A stretch of 64,000 nt of DNA from Haliotis asinina (GCF_037392515.1 NC_090292.1:45497747-45561746); one strand, 5' to 3'; shown: positions 24,136 through 35,870, counted from the stretch's first letter. Made by a program: numbers and translations. Notes: generated by a model not told the origin, from the sequence alone.

Positions 24136-24548
24136 TGGTTCCCCGAATATCCTTAGAATTGTTCACAGCACAAGCACAATCCTTTAGAAGATAGTCCACC
24201 GTAAATCCAAAGTCCGTTATTCCGATTAGTGTCAATAAGCTCACTGCGAGCACCACAGCCAACGTCTTTACTTTACGAGAGATCGAATTCCACTGAACCG
24301 TTGGTTCTAGTGATGTCATTTTGTGACGTCACGTATATCCATGGTAACGGTCAAAGGTGACAGGTCACCTCAGACCACGCGTGATGTTTTTTTTTACGTT
24401 CGAGATTCTAGCATAGCACTTTAACACAGGGGGACCCTCCTTTTCGAGACTCATCCCTCAAGTCAGAATCTCCACGAGTATATACATCAGCATGCTAAAT
24501 GCTGGGAGACATGAACTGAACTTCCTCACTGCTGGGTTTTCCTCCTAC

Positions 24549-24620
24549 CTTGTGGATCAGAGTCTTGTGTCGTTACTGGCGCTGGTGGAACCGTGTTGCT
24601 TGGGCTCTGGTCAGTCGAGG
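24549..24620 (-). CDS. Linker exon related to 18684-18747 (copy 2)
   Basis: The minus strand shows a good acceptor (TTCCCTGTCTCAG), a 72-nt open exon reading STDQSPSNTVPPAPVTTQDSDPQ, and a donor CAAG|GTAGGAG. It enters and leaves in phase 1. The sequence and donor context are clearly related to 18684-18747. It probably belongs to the same or a tandemly related ankyrin gene, with viral copy B lying in the intron between the two exons. Confidence 0.5.
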
Positions 24621-26511
24621 CTGAGACAGGGAATATATAAATAGCACCCAGGTATTGGTCTAAGTTTTCCCTTTGCGTAAATGTTTGGCGTGTCTCTGCA
24701 GTGGAAAAGGAACACTTCCTAAATTCGTTTTTCTAATTTGAAACAGTAATAAGCTGTACATTGTTAACTGCTGAGCTGTCCCTCTTGGTCGAACCATTGT
24801 AACTGATTAGATTGTTATTTTGTGTTGAAATATGATTATCCAAGGTATAACTAAAATTCCGTTCGTCCACAGGGCATTGTTAGGGGCGAACATACTCTAC
24901 GGGCACTTCATATGCAAGCATACATGATTATTCACATCATTACACTGAAAAACAACACAAGAAAAGCAGACACCTGCACTTATACGTAAACTCATAATTA
25001 CTCTTTATGGAGTGTTTAGTTGGAATTCATTAGTCCACCTTCCATGTTTAGTGTACGTGGTACTTTGGGCAATTCTGTGAATTATAATGTGTAGCGGATT
25101 ATACTTTCGTCTTTATCAGGTAGGCGATTTGACTCTGTGTTTGAGCTATACTGCTATATACTGTACTGTTGTAATTTGTGTCTGACAAAGTCTGTTGAGC
25201 ACTTAAGGAACCCGCAGCTGGAACGAACGTGTTTGTCGATGGAAGCAATGTGCACGACAAGTGCAGAAACACATGGCAGTGTGTGGTGTTTAAAATAGAA
25301 ATGTTGGCTTAACATTCGCCCTGTTTTAATCTTAGAAATAACCAGAATTGAGCACATTTACAGTTTCATAATCTACCTTCTACCCATTTTTTAAAAATGT
25401 TGCAGAAATACATGTCTGCCATATAATGCTTTCAGTGTTAGAAGACAAAAGCTGTGTCTTCAATGTAAACTTTAGGCTGATACTTTGATTGTATGTTAAT
25501 GTGGAAGTGTACATGTATTTCAGGCAATACCTTTCAGAGTGTATTTACTGAGGCAGAACAAAAGGCGAAACAACTGTTACTTGACCAGGCATTTTTGAAA
25601 TATGTCCAGTCTCACAAGATCTGTCATCCGTGACAGATGTACAAGTTCAAAGGATGAGACTTACATGCAGATGATTTGATGAGATAGAAGTCCATCAGGT
25701 GAAACCCAGACATTCCATCATCGTCCCGCATGTAAACATCATTCATATTACTTTACAACAGTCGTATAATATACATTTACACTGTTTCATCAAATTTCCT
25801 AAATCAGTTTAAAATCAGAAAACTAAGATCTTACCACCAATAACGCCATAACACGACCGATACGTCCCACTGCTTGCTATTTAATGGCTTGACTAGCGAC
25901 ACCACGACTGCAAAGCTGCCAGCTATGACGCCATTATGACGTCATTGTTACGTGTCAGTTTAGCGGAATGGCGCTCGCTTGTACCGATCAAATATCTATG
26001 TACAAAACCAAGTCTGGCCTCTGGTTTCATGCGGCGAAAGGATCATATTGCAACACATTTCGTATTAACTGTGGCATGACATGGAAACAAGTTCACTGTA
26101 GAGGAATATCAGGTACTTCCCAAATGCACCGATTGTTTGTACATCGAAAACGTCAAATATGTGTTTACAAAAATTTAAATAAATTCAACTTTCAATACAT
26201 TTAGGGTATCATTAAACCTACAGGCTTAGGTGTCAAAAGCTGTGATCGCTCTAGAAAGCTGACGGATTAACATTGCGCTTGTAGCACTAATATAACATTG
26301 AAAGACAAACTGGATTTTATGAATTTAATTGTTGTGTTCAGTGTACACAGGTGTCCCCAACTCAGTCTAGGTGTGAAATAGAGATACAGAGATACAGTGC
26401 ACCCTGCATATAATATACCTTGAGCAGCGTGTAGACAAACATTCCCAAGCTCAGTCTGGTCTCCTGCATTCCACAGGGACATTTATGTCCTTCCACTTCA
26501 ACCCTCACTTG
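24621..26511. other. Intergenic or intronic stretch without a supported gene
   Basis: AT-rich DNA with only short, unsupported open frames. A small open frame at 25968-26204 has no recognisable domain. No repeat family or RNA gene was recognised. Confidence 0.5.
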
Positions 26512-26568
26512 GCACCCATGAACGGCCACCTCCTCGTGGTGGGTGCTGGGTAACGCCAAGAGCCGTTC
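26512..26568 (+). ncRNA. HDV-like ribozyme at the LINE-3 5' end (alternative P2)
   Basis: 57 nt with P1 GCACCC/GGGTGC, P3 CCAC/GTGG around CTCCTC, and the CCAAGA junction unchanged. P2 is GAACGGC/GCCGTTC instead of GGCGAGC/GCTCGCC. Both strands of the stem differ, yet pairing is kept, which is strong support for the fold. Confidence 0.82.
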
Positions 26569-27110
26569 ACCCCCGTTGTGGACCCGGGGGATATTTGGTC
26601 CACCAACCCGTTTGCCGTGGGTTGCGGCCCTGTGTCGGTGGAGGAGGGGATCCTGGTGGTTGAGGACAATAGGGGCCTGCATCTGTGTTCCTGTTGCCTA
26701 ATACACCACTCTGGCCCTGACTTCACCTAGAGGGGTGGTTGAATGGGCCCGGTTCAACCAATCGGCTGGTCATGCCAAGCCCTGAGCATTCTCATTGCTT
26801 TTGCTAAAATTTTACTTTTTCAAATGTTTGTCAATGGGGTGTAGTTATATACTTGTGAACCTGTAATATCTATTGATATATTAATGCAGCATTAATCAAA
26901 CTGTCATTACCTAGAGTCATAATGCCCAGAAGGCGATGGCTCATGGGTCAATCTGGTGGATTTATTGATCTGGAATTAATACTTCTGCTGGAGTATATCA
27001 TCCAAGTATCCTTGGTGCTGTCAGTCGGAAAACCACTGGCATATAGCATTGTCTTTATGATACTCCGTGGTGGGTGGGGAGCTGGGATGATGAAGTTCTA
27101 TGACTTTACC

Positions 27111-28030
27111 ATGATACCTCCAAAACAACTCAAACGTACCTTAGAGGATAATTTATCTTCTGATGAAGACACCGTCTCAAAAGGCAAATCTGACCATTGG
27201 CCTCGTTATTTAGTGATTTCTTCTTCGGATGATGGTCCGTTGAAACTGAATCCGTCTGCTCTGTCAAAACCGATTTATGGCATTGCTGTTGACGTTGTGT
27301 CAATGAAAACTTTGCCATCTGGTTTTATATTACTTGAGTGCAAATCAGCATTTCAATCATCTACACCCTTAGCTGTTAAGCACCTCGTGTCCGTACCTGT
27401 TACTGTGTCCCCACACAAAACTCGCAACAGTTCTAAGGGCATTGTCAGAGACCGAGATCGTTGTCTGTTAGACATGTCTGAAGATGAGATAGCTTTTGAG
27501 CTAAAAGACCAGGGTGTAACAGGTGTAAAACGTTTTACAATTCGACAAAATGGTCAGATTGTAAATTGTAAAACACATATCTGCTCAACTTTACTGTTCC
27601 TGTTCCACCGTCATCCATCAAAGCAGGCTACTGAAATATCAGTGTGGACAAGTACATACCGAACCCACTTCGGTGTTACTCATGTCAGAAGTTTGGTCAT
27701 GGTGCTAAATCTTGTACCAACAGCAAGAAATGTCATCGCTGTGGAGAGCTTGCACATGACACGTTAGATTGTCCAAACAACCCAAAATGCGTTAATTGCT
27801 CTGGCGATCACGCTGCCTCAGCAAAACCTTGCCCTGTCTGGCAACAGCAACATCAGATTGTGAAACTGAAACATGAAAAAAATATTTCTTTTGCGGAAGC
27901 TAAACGTTTGGTTGCACATGATAACACTCCAACTGCAACTGTGTCATACTCTGCAGCTGTTACCCGTCAACCTAGTAAGACTGTTAAATCAGTTGAATGA
28001 CAGACTGAAATCACTTGGGTGACTACTGAG
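27111..28030 (+). pseudogene. LINE-3 ORF1, N-terminal and central part
   Basis: It starts MIPPKQLKRTLEDNLSSDED and continues through the RRM-like region and CCHC knuckles (CYSCQKFGHGAKSC, CHRCGELAHDTLDC, CVNCSGDHAASAKPC). A frameshift lies near 27570. A TGA replaces the Cys codon of the conserved ECQTEITW motif at 27998. The C-terminal part continues at 34041. Confidence 0.85.
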
Positions 28031-28538
28031 TGAGTCAGTGAGTTAATACTTAACGTCACATTGGCAGTATTTCAGCCATATCGTGACGAGAACATTTTGA
28101 TACTGAAATGAAATATGTATACATTATAAAATCCTGTCGTCAAAAGACAGTAAAACCACTAGAGCATCACATTTATAATTAAAACTAGTGTGGAGAGTTA
28201 AAACAATTACCACTATTCGGTAATAACATAAAATACGGGCTGTAGATCGCCAACAACTGAAGGTAGATCACCATACTAGGGACCATGGGGACTTACAGTA
28301 CTTCTGCTACCTGCATGGACCCCAGATGGATTTACACCATCCCCTCAGCCGTTGGCGATTATACTGAAAATTAGCCATTATTAAAAACAACAAATATACT
28401 ACGATTAAAAGTTTGGTCGTACTAAATTTACATAGAACGTTTTGGACTTACGTACCCTCTCAGGAGGACACTAATTTTACAATACTTCAACCCCCCTCGT
28501 TATTAATCTAGACTACCAATAATAAAATATTTATCTAT

Positions 28539-31500
28539 TTACAATTCTGATAACAAATTTAAATCTTTTAAGAAGGCAATAATTAAATGAGAGCTGGTAT
28601 GAGTAAAAAGATCAACCATAGTTCGTGAATTAAAATACTGATCCCTTGTGATGGAATACTCTACACAGTCAAGCAGGATATGCTTGACTGTGATTCTTTC
28701 ATCACAAGGGATGCAGAACGGAGGATCCTCACCTTTCAAAAGGTATTCATGAGTATATCGTGTATGGCCAATACGACATCGCCGCAAAATGACCTCTTCA
28801 AATCTGGACTGACAACAGAGGTGGGTATACCCAATATATGGTTTAATTCCATGTAATTTATTTACACCCACTTGACTGTCCCACTTCTTCTGCATCAGAT
28901 CACGGATATAAGATCTAATGGTAGCTTTGAAATCACTGTAGGGAATAAGAAGTGGTGTCACAGATTTGTTGAGTGCTGCCTTAGCAGCAAGATCGGCCAT
29001 TGCGTTACCAGAAATGCCTACGTGACTGGGTAACCAACAAAAGACGATGTCGCATTGGCCAGTAGCAAGATTATTATACAATGCAATAATTTCTATTAAA
29101 AGTGGATGTTTACAAGATATATTTTTAATAGCCTGAAGGCAAGAAAGAGAATCTGAATAAATTATATATTGTTTATGTTTAGTGTGTCTTTGAATATATT
29201 TGAGAGCCGATAATATGGCGTTAGCTTCTGCAGTAAAAATAGAGCTGTTATATGGTAATCTAAAAGATATTGTTCTGGATCCAATGACAGTGGCGCAAGC
29301 CACTGCACCACCGTCCTTGGACCCATCTGTAAGTAAAGCTTTATAATTGCTATATTTATGTTTTAATTGATTATATTCTTGTTTGTATTGTAATTCATTA
29401 GTTTCTGATTTTTTAAATGTGGCTAGTGTTAGGTCGACTTGTGGCCTAACCAACTGCCAAGGAGGAGTAGAAAGAAGACGGGAAGGTGCTTTATTGTCCA
29501 GCCCAATGCCGGCAGCAGAAATAAAAGATTTAATTCTGTGGCCTAAAGGCGGAAGTTTTTTCTGTTGTACCGTTCCTCAAAAAGGGGATTAAAGATGCAG
29601 TTATAGGCAGGGTTTGACTGACTGGAATGTAGTTTTGTCACGTACTGTAAGGCTAATTTTATACGGCGTTGATCAAGGGATGGCTCATCAGCCTCGACGA
29701 AGAGGCTCTCAATGGGTGACGTTCGAAAGGAGCCAAGACGAAGTCTTAGACCTTGATGATGGACAGAATCTAAAAGTTTAAGGTTACTTTTGCAGGCTCC
29801 ACCATATACAATTGAGCCATAGTCAAGTTTAGAGCGGACAAGTGATCTATATAAGTGAAGGAGAGTAGTCTGATCCCCTCCCCACTTTGAATTGGATACA
29901 ACTTTTAACAAATTGAGCGCCTTCAGGCATTTACCTTTAAGAGATTTAATATGTGGCAGAAATGTTAAATGGGAATCAAAAATTAAGCCCAAGAACTTGA
30001 CCTCCTTTACCACCTTGATGGGAGAGCCATTTAAGGTTAGCTCTGGGTCCTTATGAGGTTTATATTTTCTACAGAAGTGTATACAATTAGTTTTGGATTT
30101 AGAAAATTTAAATCCGTTTTCAAGACACCATTTATTTATTTTATTTAAACACAACTGTAATTGCCGTTCAATGGTGCGCATATTTTTACCACGACAAGAG
30201 ATAGTAAAATCATCCACGAATAATGATCCATCAATTGAATCATTTAAAACCTTTGATAAACTGTTGATCTTAATACTAAATAATGTGACAGACAAAATAC
30301 TGCCTTGAGGGACACCCTGAGGGACACCCTGATCCTGATTGTAATGATCAGACAGGGTAGAACCCACTCGGACTGTAAAAACTGCGATATAAAAAGAGTT
30401 AAACGACATCTCAAACCAAAATCATGTAAATCCTTTAAAATGCCATGCTTCCACGTGGTATCATAAGCTTTCTTGAGATCAAAGAAAATGGATACAGCAT
30501 GTTGTTTATTTACTCTAGCATTTTTCACAAAGGATTCTAAACGTACCAAATGATCAATGGTACTGCGATTTTTTCCTGAAACCCCATTGAATATTTGTAA
30601 CAAGGTTGTTGGTTTCAAGATACCATGTTAATCTATTATTTACCATTCGCTCCATGGTTTTACATACACAACTCGTTAAGGAGATTGGTAATTAGATGGA
30701 TCAGTATGATCTCGACCAGGCTTTGGTATTGGGACTACACTGGCATTACGCCAGGAAGTTGGAAAATTGCCTGTAGTCTAGATATTATCAAATATATTAA
30801 GCAGCGTTTCCAAACATGTTTTGGGCAAATGCTTCAGTAGCTGATAATGGATACCATCAGCCCCTGCAGCTGTATCATGAGCCTGTTCAAGGGCGGTATA
30901 GAGCTCATGCAGTGAAAATAATTCATTATAATCTTCACCATTGTCCGAGGTAAAATTGATTGTTTTCTTCTCCTGTTGTTTCTGGTGCTTTTGAAATTCA
31001 GGGACATAATTGGATAAAGATGAGTGCCTGGCGAGAGTTTCACCAAACTTATTGGCAATGTCAGCCTTATCCGTTAATAAATTATCACCATCCTTTAAAT
31101 GTTGAACGGTAGATTTGGAACCTTTGCCCTTTATTCTTTGTATCATATTCCACACCTTTGAAATAGGTGTGCGTGAATTGATCTTGGAAACATATTTTCT
31201 CCAAGACTGACGTTTATTCTGCTTAAATGTGCGTCGAGCCTTGGCATTTAAAATTTTAACTTTTTCTAAATTGTGAACAGTAGGGTGTCGGCGAAAATAG
31301 TCTTCTGCTTTCTTCCTACTTTTCCTGGCCTGTTCACATTCGTTATCAAACCATGGCTTACGAATGTGTGGATTTACAGAGGACTTAGGAATAGTATCAT
31401 CAGCAATTTGTTTCAGTGTCTCCGAAAATGATTGGATTGCATCATGAGCGTCCATGAAAAATTCTGGTTTTAAGTTTTTAGTACAACTAGTCTGAAATAA

Positions 31501-32214
31501 AGGCCAATTAGCTTTAGAAAAATTCCATCTTGACGTCGACAGATCATTAGTTGGAATTATAGCAGTGATTACTGTCGGAAAATGGTCACTACCGCACAGG
31601 TCACCGTGGACTGACCATGAAAATTCATTAAGTATGGTAGGATCTGTGATTGACAAATCTAGTACTGAATATGTACCCGTTGCTGGATGTAGATATGTGT
31701 TCGAACCGTCGTTAAATATGCACAAGTCATTATTAGAAACAAAATCTTCAAGAATTTTACCTTTATTGTTCGTATCGTTGCTTCCTCACAGAGGATTATG
31801 GCCGTTGAGATCTCCCGTTATAACACAGGGTCCAGGCAATTGGGAATATAAATCCTGAAGTTCTGATAGCTGAAGAGTCGAGGATGGTGGTATGTACAAG
31901 GAACAGAGTGTGATCGTGACGTGTAAGGTTAGTCGGACAGCAACAGCCTGAAGTTTAGTTTTAAGAGGAACAGGGCTGTGAATGATACCTTGTCTCACCA
32001 AAATCGAAGCACCCCCGGTTGCTTTATCCCCCGGAGGTGAAAAACAGTGATACGAATTGTACTGACGCATTTCAAACTTATCATCACGTTTAAGAAATGT
32101 TTCCTGTAGACTAAGTGCTGATGGGTTTAAATCTTGAGCTAATAATTGGACTTCGTGAAAATTATTCCTAAGCCCTCTGCAATTCCACTGTACTACATTT
32201 GTAGCGTTACTCAT
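28539..32214 (-). pseudogene. LINE-4 ORF2
   Basis: It starts at the ATG at 32214 with MSNATNVVQWNCRGLRNN. The endonuclease (QETFLK, GDLNGHNPL), reverse transcriptase (FFDLKKAYDTTW, FVDDF), RNase H (TDGSKDGG, TAEANA, SDSLS, LPSHVGISGNAMADLAAK) and Cys/His tail are all recognisable. Breaks occur near 31786, 30780-30620, 30400 (with a duplicated GVPQ segment at the reverse transcriptase motif) and 29540. The last 304 residues (28539-29453) are open. Confidence 0.9.
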
Positions 32215-33421
32215 GGCGGTTCTATTGGAGACCTCTCACGTGTACGAGAGGAGGGTGTACCGTTATTTCGGTTTTGTGAAGATGGCGTATCATCTCCAAA
32301 GGCTCAAACAAATTGTGAACCTCTACAGGAGTATCAGCAGGAGATTTCTTTGATCTACAATTTAGACGTTTTCTTTGCGATTTTGACATTTCACCTTTTG
32401 ACGTTTCAACATCTATAGCTGTTTGAACAACTTCACCTGACTGATAGTCTGAGAGGCAGACGCTGTAAAAAAAAGCCCTGACTGCCAGAAGTACTATTCA
32501 CATGAACAGGTTTCTCAGAAACCATCCAGGTCAAATCCGTTTGACACGAATTAGAGATTGTTTCTGGTCGTCGTGAGACTGCAGCAGAGTATGTCACAGT
32601 GGGAGATGGATTATCTTGATTCTATGATATTTGTTTCATACTTTAATTTAAGTATCTTAGATTGCATTTGCCATTCAGGACAACATTTAGAAGAGGAAAG
32701 ATGTCTGCGTCCACAATTGGCACATTTAATATCATTGCTGCAGTCAGAGTCCCGATGATGTTCACTACAACAATGACAACGAGGAGTGTTTCGACAGGAC
32801 TTAGACCCGTGTCCAAACTTCTGACAGGAATAGCAGCGGAGTGGAGTGGGGATATACACCTCCACTCCGATATTGAAATAGCCGGCTTTGATTGACTTTG
32901 GCAGAGTGCACGATGAAAAGGTAAACATGTAAATGTGGCCAGGTACAATGCTACCATCCTGCTTCTTAACAGGAAAGCGTTTGACGGAAGTTACATTCTG
33001 ATCCTTAAGTTCAGCCACTATTTCATCCTCGGACATGTCCGCCAGACAATGGGCTCTATCCCTAACAATGCCTCTTCTTGAGTTCAGAGTTCTATGAGCT
33101 GAGACAGCAACATTGACGTTGGCAAATTGATGTTGTTGCAATAAATTTATGGATTGCTGTCGTCGCGCACACTCAACAAGAACTGTACCTCCTCTGAGAT
33201 GTGAAACGTTCTTAACCTCTCCACAAATAGATTGTATTGTCTTTGATACTAGAAATGGATTGATCTTGAGTGGTTCACCGTTGGTAGATTCAATAACTAT
33301 GAATTTTGGCCAAGGTTCTTGGTGTGTTGGACCTGAAACATCTTCATTGCAAGAAAGGTGATCAGCCTCTAAACGTCTTTTTTTGTCGTTTCTCGTGGAA
33401 CCAGAAAGGGTGATTGACATG
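32211..33421 (-). pseudogene. LINE-4 ORF1
   Basis: The start MSITLSGSTRNDKKRR matches the family pattern. The RRM-like region (WPKFIVIESTNGEPLKINPF) and CCHC knuckles (CYSCQKFGHGSKSC, CHCCSEHHRDSDC, CANCGRRHLSSSKCC) are open down to about 32611. The Ser/Thr-rich C-terminal third (32600-32220) is scrambled by frameshifts. Confidence 0.85.
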
Positions 33422-34040
33422 GTGATGATAATAGATTCAGCACCCCCGCTCCCCACCCGCCACCGAGTGTCAACGAGGACAGTGTTGCACTGCAGTGGAA
33501 CTCCAGCCTGCAAACACTAAGGATACATTAGTGGTATACTCCAGTAAATACGACATGAGTAGCTACATTTGTCTACCAATTCAAATGCTAGGCTGGTTCG
33601 GCTATTAGCAAGAATTTGGAGACATATAGAACACAGAGGTCGACATCACCAGATTGGCCCATGAGCCACCGCCTTCTGGCATAGGACTCTAGGCAAGTAG
33701 ATATAGCAAAAAGGTATTACACACTAGACGTCAAAAATGACCAATGCTCAATAAATCAAATGTGAAAATACTTTCTATGCACAGGGCATGGCGTGACCAG
33801 CCGATTGATAGAATCGGGCCGATTCTACCACCCGTCTAGGTGAAGAAAGGGCCGAAGTGGTGTGTTGAGCAATAGGAGCAAAATGGTTCAGTCTCCTACT
33901 GCCCTCAACCACCAGGATCCCGTCCTCCACCGACACGGTACGCAACCCACGGCAAACAGGTTGCCCAATTTAGTCGCCTCTTACAACAAGCAATGGGGTG
34001 CTGTGGACACATTTTGTCCCGGGTCCACACGGGAGTTACA

Positions 34041-34870
34041 ACTGAGACGTATTCTAGGTGTGAAATGCAAACTGTTGCTTCCACGCAAACAGCATCACAA
34101 TCCCGTCCACAATCTCGTTCACCATCACCTGTTATAAGGAACGCTAGCAAGACAGTGAACTATTAAAAAATGTCAGATCGGGTTCCAAAGAGTTCAACGG
34201 AATCCCCATCACAAGGGATAAGTATTTTACAGTTAAAACAATGAAGGATCTTTTTACCAGCATTTATTCTCATTTTGTTATAGGTTTTTTTAAAAGAAAT
34301 TAATTTTTTGGTTGAATTTTGAATAGTATGTTTCTGTATATAGATGCATTTTAATGATTGGTAGTTTGAATTAGTAACTTGAATTGTTGGTGTGTACCCC
34401 CAAAGGGGGTTGAAGTATTGTAAAATTATTGTCCTCCTGAGAGGGTACGTAAGTCCACAAACATTCACAGTAAATTTAAATCTACCAGGTTTTTAATCGT
34501 GGTATTCATGTTCTTTTAATTTTGGCTAACTTTTCGTAAAATCGCCGGCAGCTGAAAGGATGGTGTAAATCCAACTAGGGTCCATGTAGGTAACAAAAAG
34601 GTACGGTAAGTCCCCATGGTCCCCAGTGTGGTGATCTACCTTCTGTTGTTGGCGACCTATAGTCTGTTTTTATATTGTATTGTCATAATAGTGCTATTAG
34701 TTTTAACTTTCCATGCTAGTTTTAATTGAAATTGTGACATTCTAGTTGTTTTACTGTCCTTCGTTGACAGGTTTTTATGATGTATATATGCTCTTTTTCA
34801 TTGTTGAATGTCCTCGTCACTATATGGCTGAGATATTGCCGATGTGACGTTAAATATTAACTCACTCACT
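34041..34870 (+). mobile_element. LINE-3, 3' part with a large internal deletion
   Basis: This resumes the ORF1 C-terminal region of LINE-3 (a CEMQTVAST-like stretch). Near 34190 it jumps directly into the last residues of ORF2, at the CATCACAAGGGATAAGTA block, so about 4 kb of ORF1 end and ORF2 is absent. A short ATCC/ATTCC match at the joint suggests microhomology. The 3' UTR and ACTC tail then end at about 34870. Confidence 0.85.
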
Positions 34871-35155
34871 ATAATATAATTAAATTTATACGATACTGAT
34901 TTATTGTGATGTATACACTTGCAGTTCAATCTCCCCAAATATTTATGAAGACGGGCATACTTATATTTGTTTTGAAAGCAAACGAGGTTCAGAAGATTGA
35001 CAATGGACGTGACTCCACAAAACAGGCTGTCCAATGATATAACAGCGCATTAGTTTGTTTTACACTAGTTTGTTTTACACTTGTCACGGGACAAAACTTT
35101 ACCTGTACATGCATTCGGCCAGAGGTTGTTATGTTGAGGTTGAAAGAGGTGTTCA

Positions 35156-35856
35156 AGATTCAAGATTCAAGATTCAAGATTTTATTACAGTATTATAGGC
35201 CTCCAGCCCAGAGTACATGTTATTCATACATAAGCATTTTTTCCAAAAATACATATCCATCAATAAATAGTCAAGTCAAACATTAACAATAATATATACA
35301 ATGATAGCGAGTGAAGTGCTCCTAGTATATGGTTACGCCATCAAGTAATACAGATCAAACCATATTGGCAGTACAGTTTACAGTGATCATTGAGATCTGA
35401 TGATAGTAAATGAAGCGCTCAGAAATTCCCTTTAAATAATTTTGTCTTTACACACTGAGATAGGCTTGTCTTTTCAGGAGACATTTCATGATGCACAAGG
35501 ATAAATGTTCACACACAGAGCTATCTTTCATTACTTTTACAAATTTGTCAACATTGCAAAGGCTACTTGTGCTAATGCTTGGCAAAAACTTATTTCTCAA
35601 ATTATTATACAAGTGACATGAAGTTATAAAGTGAACTTCGTCCTCAACGACCATAACATTCAGATTATCATAACAATATTTACAAACTCTCTCTTCTCTC
35701 GAAATTCCTCCCCATCGCCCTGTCTCAACTGCTCGTTTGTGATTACCACATCTAAATCTGCTAAGAGCAATTCGTAAACTTCTACTTTTAATATCATACA
35801 AATACCTTTCAGGCTCTAACAGCGATTTTATGAGGGAGTAATTTGTGAGTTTACTG
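35156..35856 (-). mobile_element. 5'-truncated LINE of a different family, with 14-bp target duplication
   Basis: The element is flanked by GAAAGAGGTGTTCA at 35142-35155 and 35857-35870. On the minus strand the 3' end carries a tandem heptamer tail (about four units of TTGAATC-type) at 35156-35180. It encodes only the last part of a reverse transcriptase protein. It is unrelated to the ACTC-tailed LINE; it may belong to a CR1/L2-like group, which is a guess. Confidence 0.85.
35448..35856 (-). pseudogene. Reverse-transcriptase C-terminal zinc region (fragment)
   Basis: About 135 residues are open. LRIALSRFRCGNHKRAVETGRWGG is followed by ERVCKYCYDN, EDEVHFITSCHLY and a helical end. This Cys-x2-Cys...His...Cys module is typical of the very C terminus of LINE polyproteins in molluscs and other animals. 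The frame enters directly from the truncation point near 35856, so the endonuclease and reverse transcriptase core are missing. Confidence 0.75.
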
Positions 35857-35870
35857 GAAAGAGGTGTTCA

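Larger units (their letters stand above)
18836..24405 (-). mobile_element. Endogenous parvovirus-like element, copy B
   Basis: A second minus-sense parvovirus-like fossil of about 5.3-5.5 kb, not split by a LINE. The order matches copy A: NS start near 24135, VP start near 21750, VP end near 19226, then tandem terminal motifs at 18990-19110 and an inverted motif at 18836-18850. The outer limits are uncertain: the right limit is set at another ACGTTCGAGA word near 24390, and NS clearly starts by 24135. It lies between two related linker exons of the host ankyrin family. It is broken, with an estimated five to ten breaks. Confidence 0.82.
26512..28030 (+). mobile_element. LINE-3, 5' part (interrupted by LINE-4)
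   Basis: The 5' part of an I/Nimb-like LINE: ribozyme, 5' UTR and most of ORF1. It is cut at 28030 by minus-strand LINE-4 and resumes at 34041 within the same ORF1 C-terminal region, as shown by alignment with LINE-10 (58540-58720). The host element is therefore older than LINE-4. Confidence 0.9.
28031..34040 (-). mobile_element. LINE-4: near full-length LINE inserted in LINE-3
   Basis: A minus-strand I/Nimb-like LINE with its ACTC tail at 28031 and its 5' end near 34040. It lacks the ribozyme; the 5' UTR starts about 60 bp into the family sequence and matches the LINE-9 type. The junctions share ACTGAG (28025-28030 and 34041-34046) within an imperfect 11-bp target duplication. ORF1 and ORF2 overlap by ATGA at 32211-32214. 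Both ORFs are broken. Confidence 0.9.

Noticed and set aside
24023-24319. Minus-strand open frame of 98 codons with a hydrophobic stretch upstream of NS in copy B
   Set aside because: It overlaps the NS start in another frame, has no counterpart in copy A, and shows no known domain. It may be chance.
17979-24405. Tandem duplication of a host segment plus virus as the source of copies A and B
   Set aside because: The flanks of the two fossils do not match beyond the viral sequence, and the divergence pattern differs between VP and NS.
25968-26204. Small plus-strand open frame of 78 codons
   Set aside because: No motif, no neighbouring exon and no conservation evidence.
28031-34040. Ribozyme at the LINE-4 5' end
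   Set aside because: The 5' UTR of LINE-4 starts about 60 bp downstream of the ribozyme; no P1 or P2 can be formed.
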